Notes: generated by a model from the sequence alone, not told the origin. 17,519 nt of DNA from Nostoc sp. GT001 (GCF_030382115.1 NZ_JAUDRJ010000003.1:1651573-1669091); one strand, 5' to 3'; positions 7,897 through 16,121 are shown, counted from the first letter of the stretch. Program-made: numbers and translations.

Positions 7897-8256
7897 TTGA
7901 TTAGCCAGTTCAGATACACCCACTCCAGCCGCAGCAGCTAAAACTGGTAGTCGTGCAAATTCGCTTCTTGTATCAATGCCATAAAGAGCAAAAAGAGCTG
8001 ATGCTAGTTTTACATTGGAATATAAAGTAATCGTAATATCAGTGGGTATTCCCGCTAGTCCGATGAATCCACTGAAAATGCCGTTGCCTACTGACCAAGC
8101 GGTTGACTCTAATATCATTCAGTTTGCAATATTATCTCTATTACCTACCCAATAAAAATTGTTGGCAAAAGATAATCCCCATTGCCTACCATCTTCAATA
8201 GCATAAGCAATAGCTTGCGCGATCGCAGGCATATTCATAATTGATTCAAAATCCAT
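7873..8256 (-). pseudogene. EcsC-like protein remnant, interrupted and 3'-truncated
   Basis: Two pieces lie in the same minus-strand frame, split by one stop codon. The first (8119-8256) is 45 residues, MDFESIMNMPAIAQAI to NRDNIAN. Then TGA (8119-8121) is followed at once by ATG (8116-8118). The second piece has 81 residues, with SGFIGLAGIPTDITITLY, NVKLASALFALYGIDT and LAAAAGVGVSELANQLGTK. The Gly-rich helix followed by a charged ALYG segment recalls the EcsC family (function poorly known, membrane-associated). Read through the TGA, the two parts make one continuous sequence of the expected type, so I infer a nonsense mutation. The 3' end stops at GTKVAQ where it meets the PIN remnant. Alternatively the TGAATG overlap allows translational restart and a short membrane peptide is still made. 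Family call is by pattern only. Confidence 0.5.
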
Positions 8257-8485
8257 ACAGCTTTGACCTGATTAACTGAGAACACCTAGAGATTTCTAGC
8301 TTTAGTATTCCCCGTAGCAAAACTTAATATTTGGCATTGTTCAAAGCTTTGATAAAGTGGTGTAAATAATGCCTATGGCTCAAAGCAGCTTTACATAAAG
8401 CTAGTTTCAATTTCTGAAACCATGCTGACAAAAGCTGTAAAAAAAGTTAGGTTAGCGGTTAATCACAAGCCGCACCCTAGCAGCG

Positions 8486-9436
8486 ATGGTAAAAGAATTA
8501 ACAATTTGCACCCGTGGACTCACTAAGCAATTTGACCGACATGTTGCTGTCAATGATGTTGATTTAGAAATCCAAGCAGGGGAAGTATATGGGCTGATTG
8601 GACCGAATGGCGCGGGTAAAACAACTCTCATCCGCATGTTGGCAACTGCTGAGGAACCAACTACGGGTGAGATTTATATTAATGGTGATCGCCTCATCCG
8701 TGACACAAGTAACCTCAAACTTAAGCGTCATCTTGGCTATTTACCCGATGACTACCCACTATATGAGGATTTGACAGTCTGGGATTACTTAGATTACTTT
8801 GCGCGTTTATATCGTTTGCGAGAACCGCGCCGTACTAAACGCTTACATGAAGTTTTAGAACTTATTCAACTTGGTAATAAACGCAATAGTCAGATTTCTA
8901 CATTGTCGCGGGGAATGAAACAGCGTTTAAGTTTAGCGCGAACCATTATCCACGAACCAATTTTACTATTACTAGATGAACCTGTTTCTGGGCTTGATCC
9001 TATTGCGAGGATGCACTTTCGCGAAATTATTAAGGCTTTGCAAGAAGCTGGGATGACTGTCATCATTTCCTCCCACGTTCTCAGTGATTTAGCGGAAATT
9101 TGTACTTCTGTAGGAATTATGGAACTTGGCTTCTTAGTAGAAAGTACTTCCCTACAGCAACTTTATCAACGTTTAGCCCATCAGCAAATTGTGTTATCAA
9201 CTCTAGGGAACTTAGAGGCACTTTTGAGCGAGCTTAAATATCATCCTTTAGTAGAAGAGTGGGAGGTAATATCAGGAAAAAATAGTGTGCGGGTGAATTT
9301 TTCAGGCAAAGATGAAGATAGTGCTGAGTTATTGCGATCGCTAATTAAAGCGGGCATTCCTCTAACTGATTTTCACTGTACGCAAGAAGACTTAGAAAGT
9401 ATTTTCTTAAAATTAGGTCACAAACAAGCATCTTGA
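8486..9436 (+). CDS. ABC exporter ATP-binding protein (ABC-2 / CcmA type)
   Basis: The 316-residue cytoplasmic ATPase powers an ABC-2 type exporter, most likely with the membrane protein encoded 47 bases downstream. Walker A is GPNGAGKT (39-46), the signature LSRGMKQRL (140-148), Walker B ILLLLDEP (159-166), the D-loop SGLD (168-171), and the H-loop histidine is in VIISSHVLSDL (near 197). At the Q-loop position the sequence is GYLPDDYPLYEDLTV, with Asp in place of Gln, a substitution common in this CcmA/GldA-like subfamily. The C-terminal 100 residues form the extra domain seen in this group (LYQRLAHQQIVLSTL onward). The ATG start lacks a strong Shine-Dalgarno. The transported substrate is unknown; lipids, polysaccharides or peptides are all handled by relatives. 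Confidence 0.92.
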   Translation: MVKELTICTRGLTKQFDRHVAVNDVDLEIQAGEVYGLIGPNGAGKTTLIRMLATAEEPTTGEIYINGDRLIRDTSNLKLKRHLGYLPDDYPLYEDLTVWDYLDYFARLYRLREPRRTKRLHEVLELIQLGNKRNSQISTLSRGMKQRLSLARTIIHEPILLLLDEPVSGLDPIARMHFREIIKALQEAGMTVIISSHVLSDLAEICTSVGIMELGFLVESTSLQQLYQRLAHQQIVLSTLGNLEALLSELKYHPLVEEWEVISGKNSVRVNFSGKDEDSAELLRSLIKAGIPLTDFHCTQEDLESIFLKLGHKQAS

Positions 9437-9483
9437 TTTATCAATAAATCTCACTCACCATTTTTGGATAAGTTTGTCATACT

Positions 9484-11259
9484 ATGCTCAACTTAATAGA
9501 CAAAATCGGCGATTGGAATCCGCAATTATTCCGCGAACTCAAAGGACAATTTAAATTTGTTAATGTAGCGATTGTAGTTTTAACATCTTTACTATTGCAA
9601 CTGGTAGTTATCTTATATCATTTAAGTAATCTTCCTGATAATGAATACTCCCTAACTGGTACATACTGTCGTTTACGTCAAATATATGAACCGCAACAAA
9701 CACAGGCTTTCAAGGAATCAAATCAATCTAAAATTGATGAGTTAAATTATTTCTTTTCAAAAAATTTTTGTCCCCCAAATCAAATTGATTGGCAGTTGTG
9801 GTGGCGAGATCATTGGGAATATATATTCTTAACATTGAGTGTAATTTTTCTATTTACACTACTAGTTGCAGGAACTTATTTGCTAATTAACGATTTCGCT
9901 AAAGAAGAAACTCGCGGCACACTAAACTTTATCCGTCTTAGTCCCCAATCAGAAACAAGTATATTGACTGGCAAGTTGCTAGGAGTTCCGAGTTTAATTT
10001 ATCTCCTGATTTTAGTAGCAGTTCCTTTACATTTATGGGCTGGGCTTTCTGCCAAAATTGCTTTTAGTTACATTTTGGCTTACTACACAATTCTTGCTAC
10101 TAGCTGTATTTTCTTCTACAGTGCGGCACTACTACTTAGCTTACTTAGCCGTTCATTTAGTGGTTCTCAGCCTTTGTTAGGTTTATTAGTTAGTGGTGTA
10201 ATTTTTATGTTTTTGTTCATAACGATGTTACTCGCATCGTCTTATAACCACAGTTTGAATAGTTCAACTGCTTGGTTTAGACTTTTTAATCCTTGGGATA
10301 CAACTAATTATTTATTTCCTAACTTGTTTAATCTATCCAATGGCTCGGATATTAAAAAACTGCAATTTTTCTATCTCCCATTAGGGAGAAATATTATTAG
10401 TATTCTTGGCTTTCATTTATTAAACTTGGGATTGTGCAGTTACGGAATTTTGCACATTCTTAAACGTTGCTTTCGTAATCCTCAAGCCTCAATAATTAGC
10501 AAGAAGCAAAGTTATTTATTAGTAGCGTTTTGCCAGTTGATGATCTGGGGTTTTACTTTACAAATTGGTGAAAATAGTTACACATTAGATCAACAATTTG
10601 GGGAAAATTACATTTTGCTAGCATCGTACAACTTGGTGTTGATTTTAAGTTTAATTGCAGTTCTTTCCCCTCACCGTCAAGATGTACAAGATTGGGCAAG
10701 ATATCGACATCAGGGAGTTTCTAGCCACAAGAGTATTTGGCAGGATTTAATTTGGGCTGAAAAAAGCCCTGCACTCGTGGCGATCGCAATTAATCTTACA
10801 ATTGTTACTATACCCTGGCTAGTTTGGATTTCATTTACATCTGTTTTTGATACTAACAATGACCAAACTTGGCTGGTTAACGATGTTGACAGGTTTAAAG
10901 TACTTTTAGCTATAGCTTTGTCTATCAGCGTAATCATGATTTATGCTACCATCGCCCAATTGATACTTTTGCTGAAAACTCCCAAACGTTCTTCCTGGGC
11001 AATTCGGATTATAGGTACAGCAGTGTTACTACCACCGATAATTTTAGGATTTATCGGCATCACTTCAGAGGTGTCTACTGTGATGTCTACTGTATGGCTG
11101 TTTTCAACTTTTCCTTGGGCTGGTATACAAGGCTCTGGAACGACAACAATTTTTATGGCATTCCTCGCTGAGTTAACTTTTCTAGGATGGTTAAACTTGC
11201 AGTTGACAAGGCAAGTGAGATTAGCAGGTGAATCTGCTACGAAAGCATTATTAGCATAA
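9484..11259 (+). CDS. ABC-2 type exporter membrane protein
   Basis: A 591-residue polytopic membrane protein, taken as partner of the preceding ATPase because of the 47-base spacing, same strand and shared terminator. An N-terminal coupling-helix region (NPQLFRELKGQFKF) precedes the first membrane segment (about 25-47). A polar extracytoplasmic stretch with two cysteines follows (about 50-110), then about eleven more hydrophobic segments. The conserved ABC-2 loop FAKEETRGTLNFIRLSPQS, which contacts the ATPase, lies near 138-156 and is typical of CcmA-linked permeases. The length is about twice that of a minimal ABC-2 subunit: residues 1-350 look like one permease half, and 400-591 add about five more segments, beginning with DLIWAEKSPALVAI. 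This may allow one chain to do the work of two. The substrate cannot be inferred. Confidence 0.88.
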   Translation: MLNLIDKIGDWNPQLFRELKGQFKFVNVAIVVLTSLLLQLVVILYHLSNLPDNEYSLTGTYCRLRQIYEPQQTQAFKESNQSKIDELNYFFSKNFCPPNQIDWQLWWRDHWEYIFLTLSVIFLFTLLVAGTYLLINDFAKEETRGTLNFIRLSPQSETSILTGKLLGVPSLIYLLILVAVPLHLWAGLSAKIAFSYILAYYTILATSCIFFYSAALLLSLLSRSFSGSQPLLGLLVSGVIFMFLFITMLLASSYNHSLNSSTAWFRLFNPWDTTNYLFPNLFNLSNGSDIKKLQFFYLPLGRNIISILGFHLLNLGLCSYGILHILKRCFRNPQASIISKKQSYLLVAFCQLMIWGFTLQIGENSYTLDQQFGENYILLASYNLVLILSLIAVLSPHRQDVQDWARYRHQGVSSHKSIWQDLIWAEKSPALVAIAINLTIVTIPWLVWISFTSVFDTNNDQTWLVNDVDRFKVLLAIALSISVIMIYATIAQLILLLKTPKRSSWAIRIIGTAVLLPPIILGFIGITSEVSTVMSTVWLFSTFPWAGIQGSGTTTIFMAFLAELTFLGWLNLQLTRQVRLAGESATKALLA

Positions 11260-11285
11260 CTAGCTATGTAGTTATCAATAAACTT

Positions 11286-11326
11286 AGAACCTCAATTTTT
11301 TGAGAAATTGGGGTTCTTGTTTTTTA
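11286..11326 (+). terminator. Intrinsic terminator after the ABC exporter genes
   Basis: AGAACCTCAATTT (11286-11298) pairs with AAATTGGGGTTCT (11305-11317) as a 13-bp stem with one G-T wobble and a 6-base loop. A T-rich tract (TTGTTTTTT, ending at 11326) follows on the plus strand. This is a textbook Rho-independent terminator 27 bases past the permease stop. Confidence 0.9.
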
Positions 11327-11398
11327 TAAATGGTTTAAGACTGCTATATGATTTGTTAATTTATTGATTAACACAAGTATCACAACAATCTGAAAATC

Positions 11399-11881
11399 AT
11401 GTTAAACATCTCTACTCAAGACCTACGCTATACAGCCATCCATTTTTTAGAACAAAGTCCTCCACAGCGTCTAGAAATCCTTAAGCAACTGGGCATAGCT
11501 CGTTATGATTTTTTAACCAAAATTCAACGAAATGAAGCCAATATAATCTGTATAATGCGGTTTTTTAAATATCCCAGTCAGCTAAAGTTTCCTAATCTTA
11601 TGGGAGCAGATTTATCTGGTTTAATTTTAGATGGTGTCAACTTCATACGAGGAAATTTGTCAGAAGTAAATCTACAAAGTAGTAGTTTAGTAAATGCAGA
11701 CCTCTTATTTGTAAATTTCACAAAATCCGATTTGCGAAATGCAGATTTACGAGGTGCAACTCTGAACGAGACTATTTGGGTAGAGACTTTAGTAGATAAG
11801 TGTCAGCTTGGCACAGGTATTGGTTTAAATTATCTACAACGTCAAGATTTAGAACTACGCAAAGCTATATTTAATTCTTGA
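11399..11881 (+). CDS. Pentapeptide-repeat protein
   Basis: The 160-residue product has an N-terminal helical part ([20 protein letters not shown], about residues 7-40), then a run of A(D/N)LXX-type pentapeptides at about 64-125 (for example [33 protein letters not shown]). Such repeats form a right-handed four-sided beta helix. A short C-terminal tail ([16 protein letters not shown]) ends the protein. Members are abundant in Nostocales and most have no known function. The repeat tract here is short, about 12 units, and no signal peptide or membrane helix is visible, so it is likely cytoplasmic. It follows a strong terminator and so has its own promoter; purT begins 65 bases downstream and could be cotranscribed. 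Confidence 0.85.
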   Translation: MLNISTQDLRYTAIHFLEQSPPQRLEILKQLGIARYDFLTKIQRNEANIICIMRFFKYPSQLKFPNLMGADLSGLILDGVNFIRGNLSEVNLQSSSLVNADLLFVNFTKSDLRNADLRGATLNETIWVETLVDKCQLGTGIGLNYLQRQDLELRKAIFNS

Positions 11882-11946
11882 GAAGTTAGGAATGAAAACA
11901 CAAAAAATTATAAGATGATTGAATTGATCTTGACCTGGATAAGTTA

Positions 11947-13110
11947 ATGAGTATTAAGTTGCCCCAAAAATTGATGTTGCTGGGTTCAGGAGAACTGGGC
12001 AAAGAATTTGCGATCGCTGCTCAACGTCTTGGTAATTATGTGATTGCCGTTGACCGCTACGCCAATGCTCCGGCGATGCAAGTTGCTGATGCTTATGAAG
12101 TTATTTCTATGCTCAGTGCTGATGATTTAGAAGCTGTAGTGACAAAACATCAGCCAGATATTATTATACCAGAAATTGAAGCAATCCGAACAGAAAAACT
12201 GATCGAATTTGAACAGAGAGGGATTACAGTTATTCCGACTGCGGCTGCTACGAACTATACAATGAACCGCGATAGAATTCGGGAACTGGCACATCAAGAA
12301 TTGGGCATCAGAACGGCTAAATATGGTTATGCAACAACTCTAGAAGAATTGATTGCAATTTCGGATAAAATTGGCTTTCCCAATGTTGTTAAACCTGTGA
12401 TGTCATCATCTGGGAAAGGTCAATCTGTAGTCCAAGATAAGAGTGAAGTTGAGAAGGCTTGGAATTATGCGATCGCTAATTCTAGAGGAGACACTCACAA
12501 AGTCATTGTAGAAGAGTTTATTAACTTTGAAATTGAAATAACTTTACTGACAATTAAACAGTGGAATGCGCCGACAATTTTCTGCTCTCCCATTGGTCAT
12601 CGTCAAGAAAGAGGCGATTATCAAGAATCGTGGCAACCCGCAGAAATTTCTGAAGATAAAATATTAAAATCCCAAGAAATAGCTATAAAAGTCACTGATG
12701 CTTTAGGAGGAGCCGGAATTTTTGGCGTTGAATTTTTCATTACCAAAGATGAAGTGATTTTTTCAGAGCTTTCTCCCAGACCTCACGATACGGGAATGGT
12801 GACATTAATCTCACAAAATTTAAATGAGTTTGAACTACATTTAAGAGCTATTTTAGGCTTGCCAATTCCTCACATAGAACTGCTAGGAGCATCAGCCAGT
12901 GCAGTAATTTTAGCTTCCAAAAAATCTGATTCTATTGCTTTTAGTGGTGTAGCCGATGCTTTGTCGGAAAAAGATGTAGATATTAAATTATTCGGTAAAC
13001 CTAATGCTCATCCATATCGGCGAATGGGCGTAGCTTTAGCGAAAGGTATTAATGTCCAAGAGGCTAGGAAAAAAGCTACAAAAGCTGCAAGTAAAATTCA
13101 AATCATCTAG
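11947..13110 (+). CDS. purT: Formate-dependent phosphoribosylglycinamide formyltransferase (GAR transformylase 2)
   Basis: PurT uses ATP and formate to convert GAR to formyl-GAR, the third step of purine synthesis, without 10-formyl-tetrahydrofolate. The 387-residue ATP-grasp protein has the PurT N-terminal motif MLLGSGELGKEFAIAAQRLG (10-29), the substrate strand DRYANAPAMQVAD (36-48), the ATP-grasp loop SSSGKGQS (153-160), the VEEFINFEIEITLL block (188-201), and metal-binding glutamates E262 and E274 in VEFFITKDEVIFSELSPRPH. Length is close to the usual 390. PurK, the nearest relative, is distinguished by the SPRPHDTGMVTL ending of the metal-binding region. The start is ATG, with the GTTAATG context and no strong Shine-Dalgarno. 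No neighbouring purine gene. A hairpin lies about 95 bases past its stop. Confidence 0.95.
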   Translation: MSIKLPQKLMLLGSGELGKEFAIAAQRLGNYVIAVDRYANAPAMQVADAYEVISMLSADDLEAVVTKHQPDIIIPEIEAIRTEKLIEFEQRGITVIPTAAATNYTMNRDRIRELAHQELGIRTAKYGYATTLEELIAISDKIGFPNVVKPVMSSSGKGQSVVQDKSEVEKAWNYAIANSRGDTHKVIVEEFINFEIEITLLTIKQWNAPTIFCSPIGHRQERGDYQESWQPAEISEDKILKSQEIAIKVTDALGGAGIFGVEFFITKDEVIFSELSPRPHDTGMVTLISQNLNEFELHLRAILGLPIPHIELLGASASAVILASKKSDSIAFSGVADALSEKDVDIKLFGKPNAHPYRRMGVALAKGINVQEARKKATKAASKIQII

Positions 13111-13205
13111 CCCTGTTAACTAAGTTGACTTACATCTTGTAGCAGAACACCGAACAACTAGAAATCGCGACTATATAAGCGAAGTCTACCTAATTTATTT
13201 TGTGT

Positions 13206-13230
13206 AATTGACCATGTGTTCATGTCAATT
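13206..13230. terminator. Hairpin between convergent purT and TetR genes
   Basis: AATTGAC-CATG (13206-13216) pairs with CATG-TCAATT (13221-13230): ten base pairs with one bulged C and a TGTT loop. It overlaps the stop codon of the TetR-type gene. There is no strong T tract on either side, so it is only a possible weak two-way terminator. Confidence 0.45.
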
Positions 13231-13800
13231 TCCTATGTTGGCATCAATCAGAACCGAGAGCGCACTTTGAGCAAATATTGCTCCGTTCGGTGACTGTTCG
13301 ATTGTTGCCATTAAGCTGGCTCCTCCAATCAGCAGAAGGTACTGTTGCGAAAAGAATTCTGGATTTTTAACGCCTGCATCAGCCGCCAAGCGCACAATAA
13401 TTTGTCGAATTGACTCACGTAGGTCTACCGAAACCTGATGTGCTTTATGAGAGGTATCGGCAATTTCCAAAACAGCATTGATGAACGGACAACCCCGAAA
13501 ATTGGGGCTTGAGTACCACTCACGCAACACATCAAACGTTCCTAATAAGCGTTCTTTGGGTGTAATGCCTCGCTCTGAAACTGCATCCTCAAACCAGCAT
13601 AACCACTGGATAGCGCGATATTTCATCACTTCCTCGATTAATAAGTCTTTGGAAGGAAACCAACGGTAAAGCGTCCGTTTAGCAACACCTGAGACTGCAA
13701 TGACTTCATTAATACCGACATGCTGAATACCCTTCTGGTAGAAGAGTTCAGAAGCCGTTTCCAGGATTTGTTGCCGAGCGTGACTTGATTCAGTAGTCAT
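13225..13800 (-). CDS. TetR/AcrR family transcriptional regulator
   Basis: From ATG at 13800 the product has 191 residues. The N-terminal TetR helix-turn-helix is clear: ARQQILETASELFYQKG, then INEVIAVSGVAKRTLYRWFP (30-49) with the recognition helix near 40-48, then SKDLLIEEVM. The ligand domain carries NFRGCPFINAVLEIAD, a pattern typical of a common TetR subgroup with that buried cysteine. It probably represses its own gene and the divergent AhpD-like gene through two matching palindromes (13810-13829 and 13855-13874). Start choice: the ATG has no Shine-Dalgarno, whereas an in-frame TTG at 13816-13818 has AAAGGAG six bases upstream and would add six residues; it lies inside the proximal operator. 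Both starts are possible. The inducer is unknown; an oxidant or reactive organic compound would fit the neighbour. Confidence 0.9.
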   Translation of the reverse strand: MTTESSHARQQILETASELFYQKGIQHVGINEVIAVSGVAKRTLYRWFPSKDLLIEEVMKYRAIQWLCWFEDAVSERGITPKERLLGTFDVLREWYSSPNFRGCPFINAVLEIADTSHKAHQVSVDLRESIRQIIVRLAADAGVKNPEFFSQQYLLLIGGASLMATIEQSPNGAIFAQSALSVLIDANIGN

Positions 13801-13809
13801 AGTTAAATG

Positions 13810-13829
13810 AGTAGACAAGCTTGTCTCCT
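13810..13829. promoter_or_regulatory. Palindromic operator 1 (TetR-type)
   Basis: AGTAGACAAGCTTGTCTCCT: a 14-bp perfect palindrome (AGACAAGCTTGTCT, 13813-13826) that extends to 20 bp with one mismatched pair. It shares both half-sites, AGACAA and TTGTCT, with the site at 13855-13874. It covers the -35-like TAGACA of the plus-strand gene and the Shine-Dalgarno region of the regulator gene. Confidence 0.75.
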
Positions 13830-13834
13830 TTGAA

Positions 13835-13841
13835 ATACAAT
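13835..13841. promoter_or_regulatory. Overlapping divergent -10 elements between the two operators
   Basis: The ATACAAT heptamer offers TACAAT to the plus strand (18 bases after TAGACA at 13812-13817) and TTGTAT to the minus strand (17 bases after TTGTCT at 13858-13863). Both transcripts would then start between or in the operators and run away from each other. Inferred from spacing only. Confidence 0.45.
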
Positions 13842-13854
13842 AGCACCAACTTTT

Positions 13855-13874
13855 AGTAGACAAACTTGTCTACT
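13855..13874. promoter_or_regulatory. Palindromic operator 2 (TetR-type)
   Basis: AGTAGACAA-AC-TTGTCTACT: nine paired bases on each side of an unmatched AC centre. Same half-sites as operator 1; the centres are 45 bp apart. It lies before the ATG of the AhpD-like gene, over the expected start of its transcript and over the -35 of the regulator gene. Confidence 0.8.
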
Positions 13875-13901
13875 TTTTTTGTACATTTGAGGCAACAACC
13901 A

Positions 13902-14474
13902 ATGGAATTTACCATTTACACGATTGATACCGCGCCTGAAGACTCTAAAGCAGCATTAGTTCACGCACAACAAACGTTTGGGTTTATTCCAAATTTAGAG
14001 GGAGTTTTCGCCCAAGCACCTGCATTACTCAAAGGTTCGATGGCACTATGGGATTTGTTTGCTACGACAAGTTTCAGCCCAATTGAACAGCAAATCATTT
14101 ATTTGACTGTGAATTATGAACACGAGTGTCACTACTGCATGGCAGCCCACTCCGGCTTGGCAAAGATTATGGGTATGAAGAGTGAAGATATTCAAGCACT
14201 ACGTGATAATACACCACTCAAAGAGCCAAAATTGCAAGCACTACGCCGTTTTACGCAACGAATGATTCAAGCACGGGGTTGGGTTGAAGATGCTGAAATT
14301 CAGGAATTTTTAGCAGTTGGTTATGATAAGCAACAAGTACTAGAAGTCATTCTGGGCATAGCAATTAAAGTGATGCACAACTACACAAACCACATTGCTA
14401 AAACGCCTCTTGATAAACCATTTCAGCCATACATCTGGTCAAAGCCTGGAATCGAGAGCGTCAATAGCATTTGA
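13902..14474 (+). CDS. AhpD-like / carboxymuconolactone decarboxylase family protein
   Basis: The 190-residue product has the CMD-family core SPIEQQIIYLTVNYEHECHYCMAAHSGLAKIMG. Its CxxC pair (C76, C79) and following histidine (H83) match the AhpD-type CxxC-x3-H redox centre. Such proteins act as alkylhydroperoxidases or thiol-disulfide relay proteins, acting on peroxides or reactive carbonyl-type compounds; true decarboxylases of the family usually lack the cysteine pair. The C-terminal half is helical, with VILGIAIKVMHNYTNHIAKTPLD, typical of the longer cyanobacterial/proteobacterial group. The ATG at 13902 is preceded by TTGAGG about ten bases upstream; a TTG further up at 13866 lies inside the operator and is unlikely. 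The gene diverges from the TetR gene and probably is its main target. It ends 20 bases from the convergent crtH stop. Confidence 0.85.
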   Translation: MEFTIYTIDTAPEDSKAALVHAQQTFGFIPNLEGVFAQAPALLKGSMALWDLFATTSFSPIEQQIIYLTVNYEHECHYCMAAHSGLAKIMGMKSEDIQALRDNTPLKEPKLQALRRFTQRMIQARGWVEDAEIQEFLAVGYDKQQVLEVILGIAIKVMHNYTNHIAKTPLDKPFQPYIWSKPGIESVNSI

Positions 14475-14494
14475 CAAAATTGTAAAGGGGTACT

Positions 14495-15985
14495 TCACAA
14501 TCCTAAATCTACGGCAATGCGGTGGGCGCAAGCAAACCCAGAAAAAGCGACTGCATTCAAACCTTGACCCGGAAAAGTACTATCGCCTACACAATAAAGT
14601 CCTGGAATCGCTGTGCGATTAAAGGGCATATTCAATAATCCCCACAACTTACGCCGGGGCATTGGCCCATAAGTGCCATCTTCACGACCCAAAAAGCGGC
14701 GATGGGTGCGCGGTGTCCCCACTTCTAAATAATCCAATCCAGTATCTAAGCCTGGAAAAATCTTCTCTAGGCGGTCAATAATTCGCCAAGCCGCCTCTTC
14801 TTTCTTCGCTTCGTACTCACTCGGAGAAAGTTTTTGCCAATCATCAATCCAGTGAGGTGTGAAGGCATGAATGATGTGATATCCATTTGGTGCTAAATCT
14901 GGGTCAAGCAATGTGGGAATCGAAACGAAAACTGTCCCTTCGGCTGCTGTCATCTTTTCCCAGTCTTCCAGCAAAATATGGTGACACTCTGTCCCCGCGG
15001 GTAAAACTGACTCCTTTACCCCGATGTGCAAACTCAAGAAACTTGGAGATTTTTGGTAGTTTTGTTGCCATTTTTTCTCATTATAGGGCATTGCTTCTAC
15101 TGGTAGTAATTGTGTAAATGTGTCCCAGCGAGTAGCATTAGAAACTATGCGTTTACCCCGATATACTTTACCATTAGCCAGTTGCACACCTACCGCTTTT
15201 CCCTGTTCTGTAAGAATTTTGGTGACTCTAGCTTGGTACTGAATCTGACCTCCAGCCTTTTCTAGACCTTCCACTAGTTTTTGGGCAATTTGTCCGACTC
15301 CGCCTTTGGGATAGTTAACTCCGCCATAATGCCTGTCAGAAAAGACCATTCCAGCATTAATCATTGGTGTCATGTCTGATGGAACCACCGACCAGCAATA
15401 ACATTCCATATCGATAAATTTCAATAATTGCGGGTCTTTGATGTAACGCCGCGCCACATCCCCGGCATTTTGGGGCAGATACTTAGCTAAACCGAGACAC
15501 GCCAAAGGATGCTGGAAAAATACGCGCAGTAAATACCGAGGTTCTTCCAGTGACAGCAAATCCATACTGTTGAGGCACTTGAAGACTTTTTGACATTCGT
15601 CATAAAAGCGACGAATCCCTTGTTCTTCATGGGGAAAATGAGCAATAAGATTTTGCAAAAATTTTTCATAAACTCGATCAACCTTCAGGTCTAAACCTTG
15701 GGGTAGATGATAGTGAATCTGTACCGGATCTGCGATCGCTTCTTGGCTGACATTTACACTTGATAATGCACGGGTGAGTAAGTTGGTTGTACCGTTCTGT
15801 CCCAGCCCAAAAATCATTGATGCGCCAACATCGAATCGATAGCCTTGGCGCTCAAAATAACCAGCACTACCGCCTGGAATCAAATAACGTTCCAGTACCA
15901 GCACTTTTGCTCCCTTCGCCGCTAATTGTGTCGCAGTGACTAATCCGCCAATCCCAGACCCAATTACGATTGCGTCAATTGTCAT
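14495..15985 (-). CDS. crtH: Carotenoid (prolycopene) isomerase
   Basis: CrtH is an FAD-dependent isomerase that turns poly-cis lycopene, made by the plant-type desaturases of cyanobacteria, into all-trans lycopene, the last step before cyclisation; light can partly replace it. The 496-residue protein has the N-terminal dinucleotide-binding motif [10 protein letters not shown] (7-16; G9, G11, G14) with E32 binding the ribose. It then has the family stretch [40 protein letters not shown] in the middle, and the C-terminal FAD motif [20 protein letters not shown]. Length agrees with cyanobacterial CrtH (about 500). Related desaturases and the retinol saturase group share the fold, but the full-length pattern fits CrtH best. 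The ATG lies within a heptamer repeat (CAAATGA CAAATGA), with AAAGGA about ten bases upstream provided by the same repeat. Confidence 0.93.
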   Translation of the reverse strand: MTIDAIVIGSGIGGLVTATQLAAKGAKVLVLERYLIPGGSAGYFERQGYRFDVGASMIFGLGQNGTTNLLTRALSSVNVSQEAIADPVQIHYHLPQGLDLKVDRVYEKFLQNLIAHFPHEEQGIRRFYDECQKVFKCLNSMDLLSLEEPRYLLRVFFQHPLACLGLAKYLPQNAGDVARRYIKDPQLLKFIDMECYCWSVVPSDMTPMINAGMVFSDRHYGGVNYPKGGVGQIAQKLVEGLEKAGGQIQYQARVTKILTEQGKAVGVQLANGKVYRGKRIVSNATRWDTFTQLLPVEAMPYNEKKWQQNYQKSPSFLSLHIGVKESVLPAGTECHHILLEDWEKMTAAEGTVFVSIPTLLDPDLAPNGYHIIHAFTPHWIDDWQKLSPSEYEAKKEEAAWRIIDRLEKIFPGLDTGLDYLEVGTPRTHRRFLGREDGTYGPMPRRKLWGLLNMPFNRTAIPGLYCVGDSTFPGQGLNAVAFSGFACAHRIAVDLGL

Positions 15986-16120
15986 TTGTCATTTGTCCTT
16001 TGTCATTTGTACTGAGCGTATCGCTAAAGCGAAAGCTGCGCGAACGTAGAGAACTATTTGTCCTTTGTCTAGAGTCAATCGATATTTAATTTAACTAATG
16101 ACAAATGACCAATGACTAAT
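15981..16120. repeat. Composite repeat element, copy 2, fused to the crtH start
   Basis: Same plan as the element at 6075-6245. The left arm of TCATTTG and TCCTTTG units starts at the crtH start codon (15981-16009). A core with palindromic pieces (ACTGAGCG, TCGCTAAAGCGA, CGTAGAGAA) spans about 16010-16055. More TTTGTCC units follow at 16056-16070. An AT-rich spacer with ATCGAT and a right arm of ATGACAAATGACCAATGACTAAT (read with one break after GACAAATGACC) ends at 16120. It directly abuts the T tract of the small RNA terminator, so the entire crtH leader from 15986 to 16120 is repeat. Confidence 0.65.
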
Positions 16121-16121
16121 C

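Noticed and set aside
8387..8420. Short inverted repeats before the ABC ATPase gene (AGCTTTA/TAAAGCT at 8387-8402; GTTTCA/TGAAAC at 8404-8420)
   Set aside because: Short, AT-rich and without a T tract or clear promoter alignment; chance is likely in this AT-rich gap.
13866..13901. TTG start extending the AhpD-like protein by twelve residues
   Set aside because: It lies inside operator 2, has no ribosome site, and the ATG at 13902 matches the family's start.
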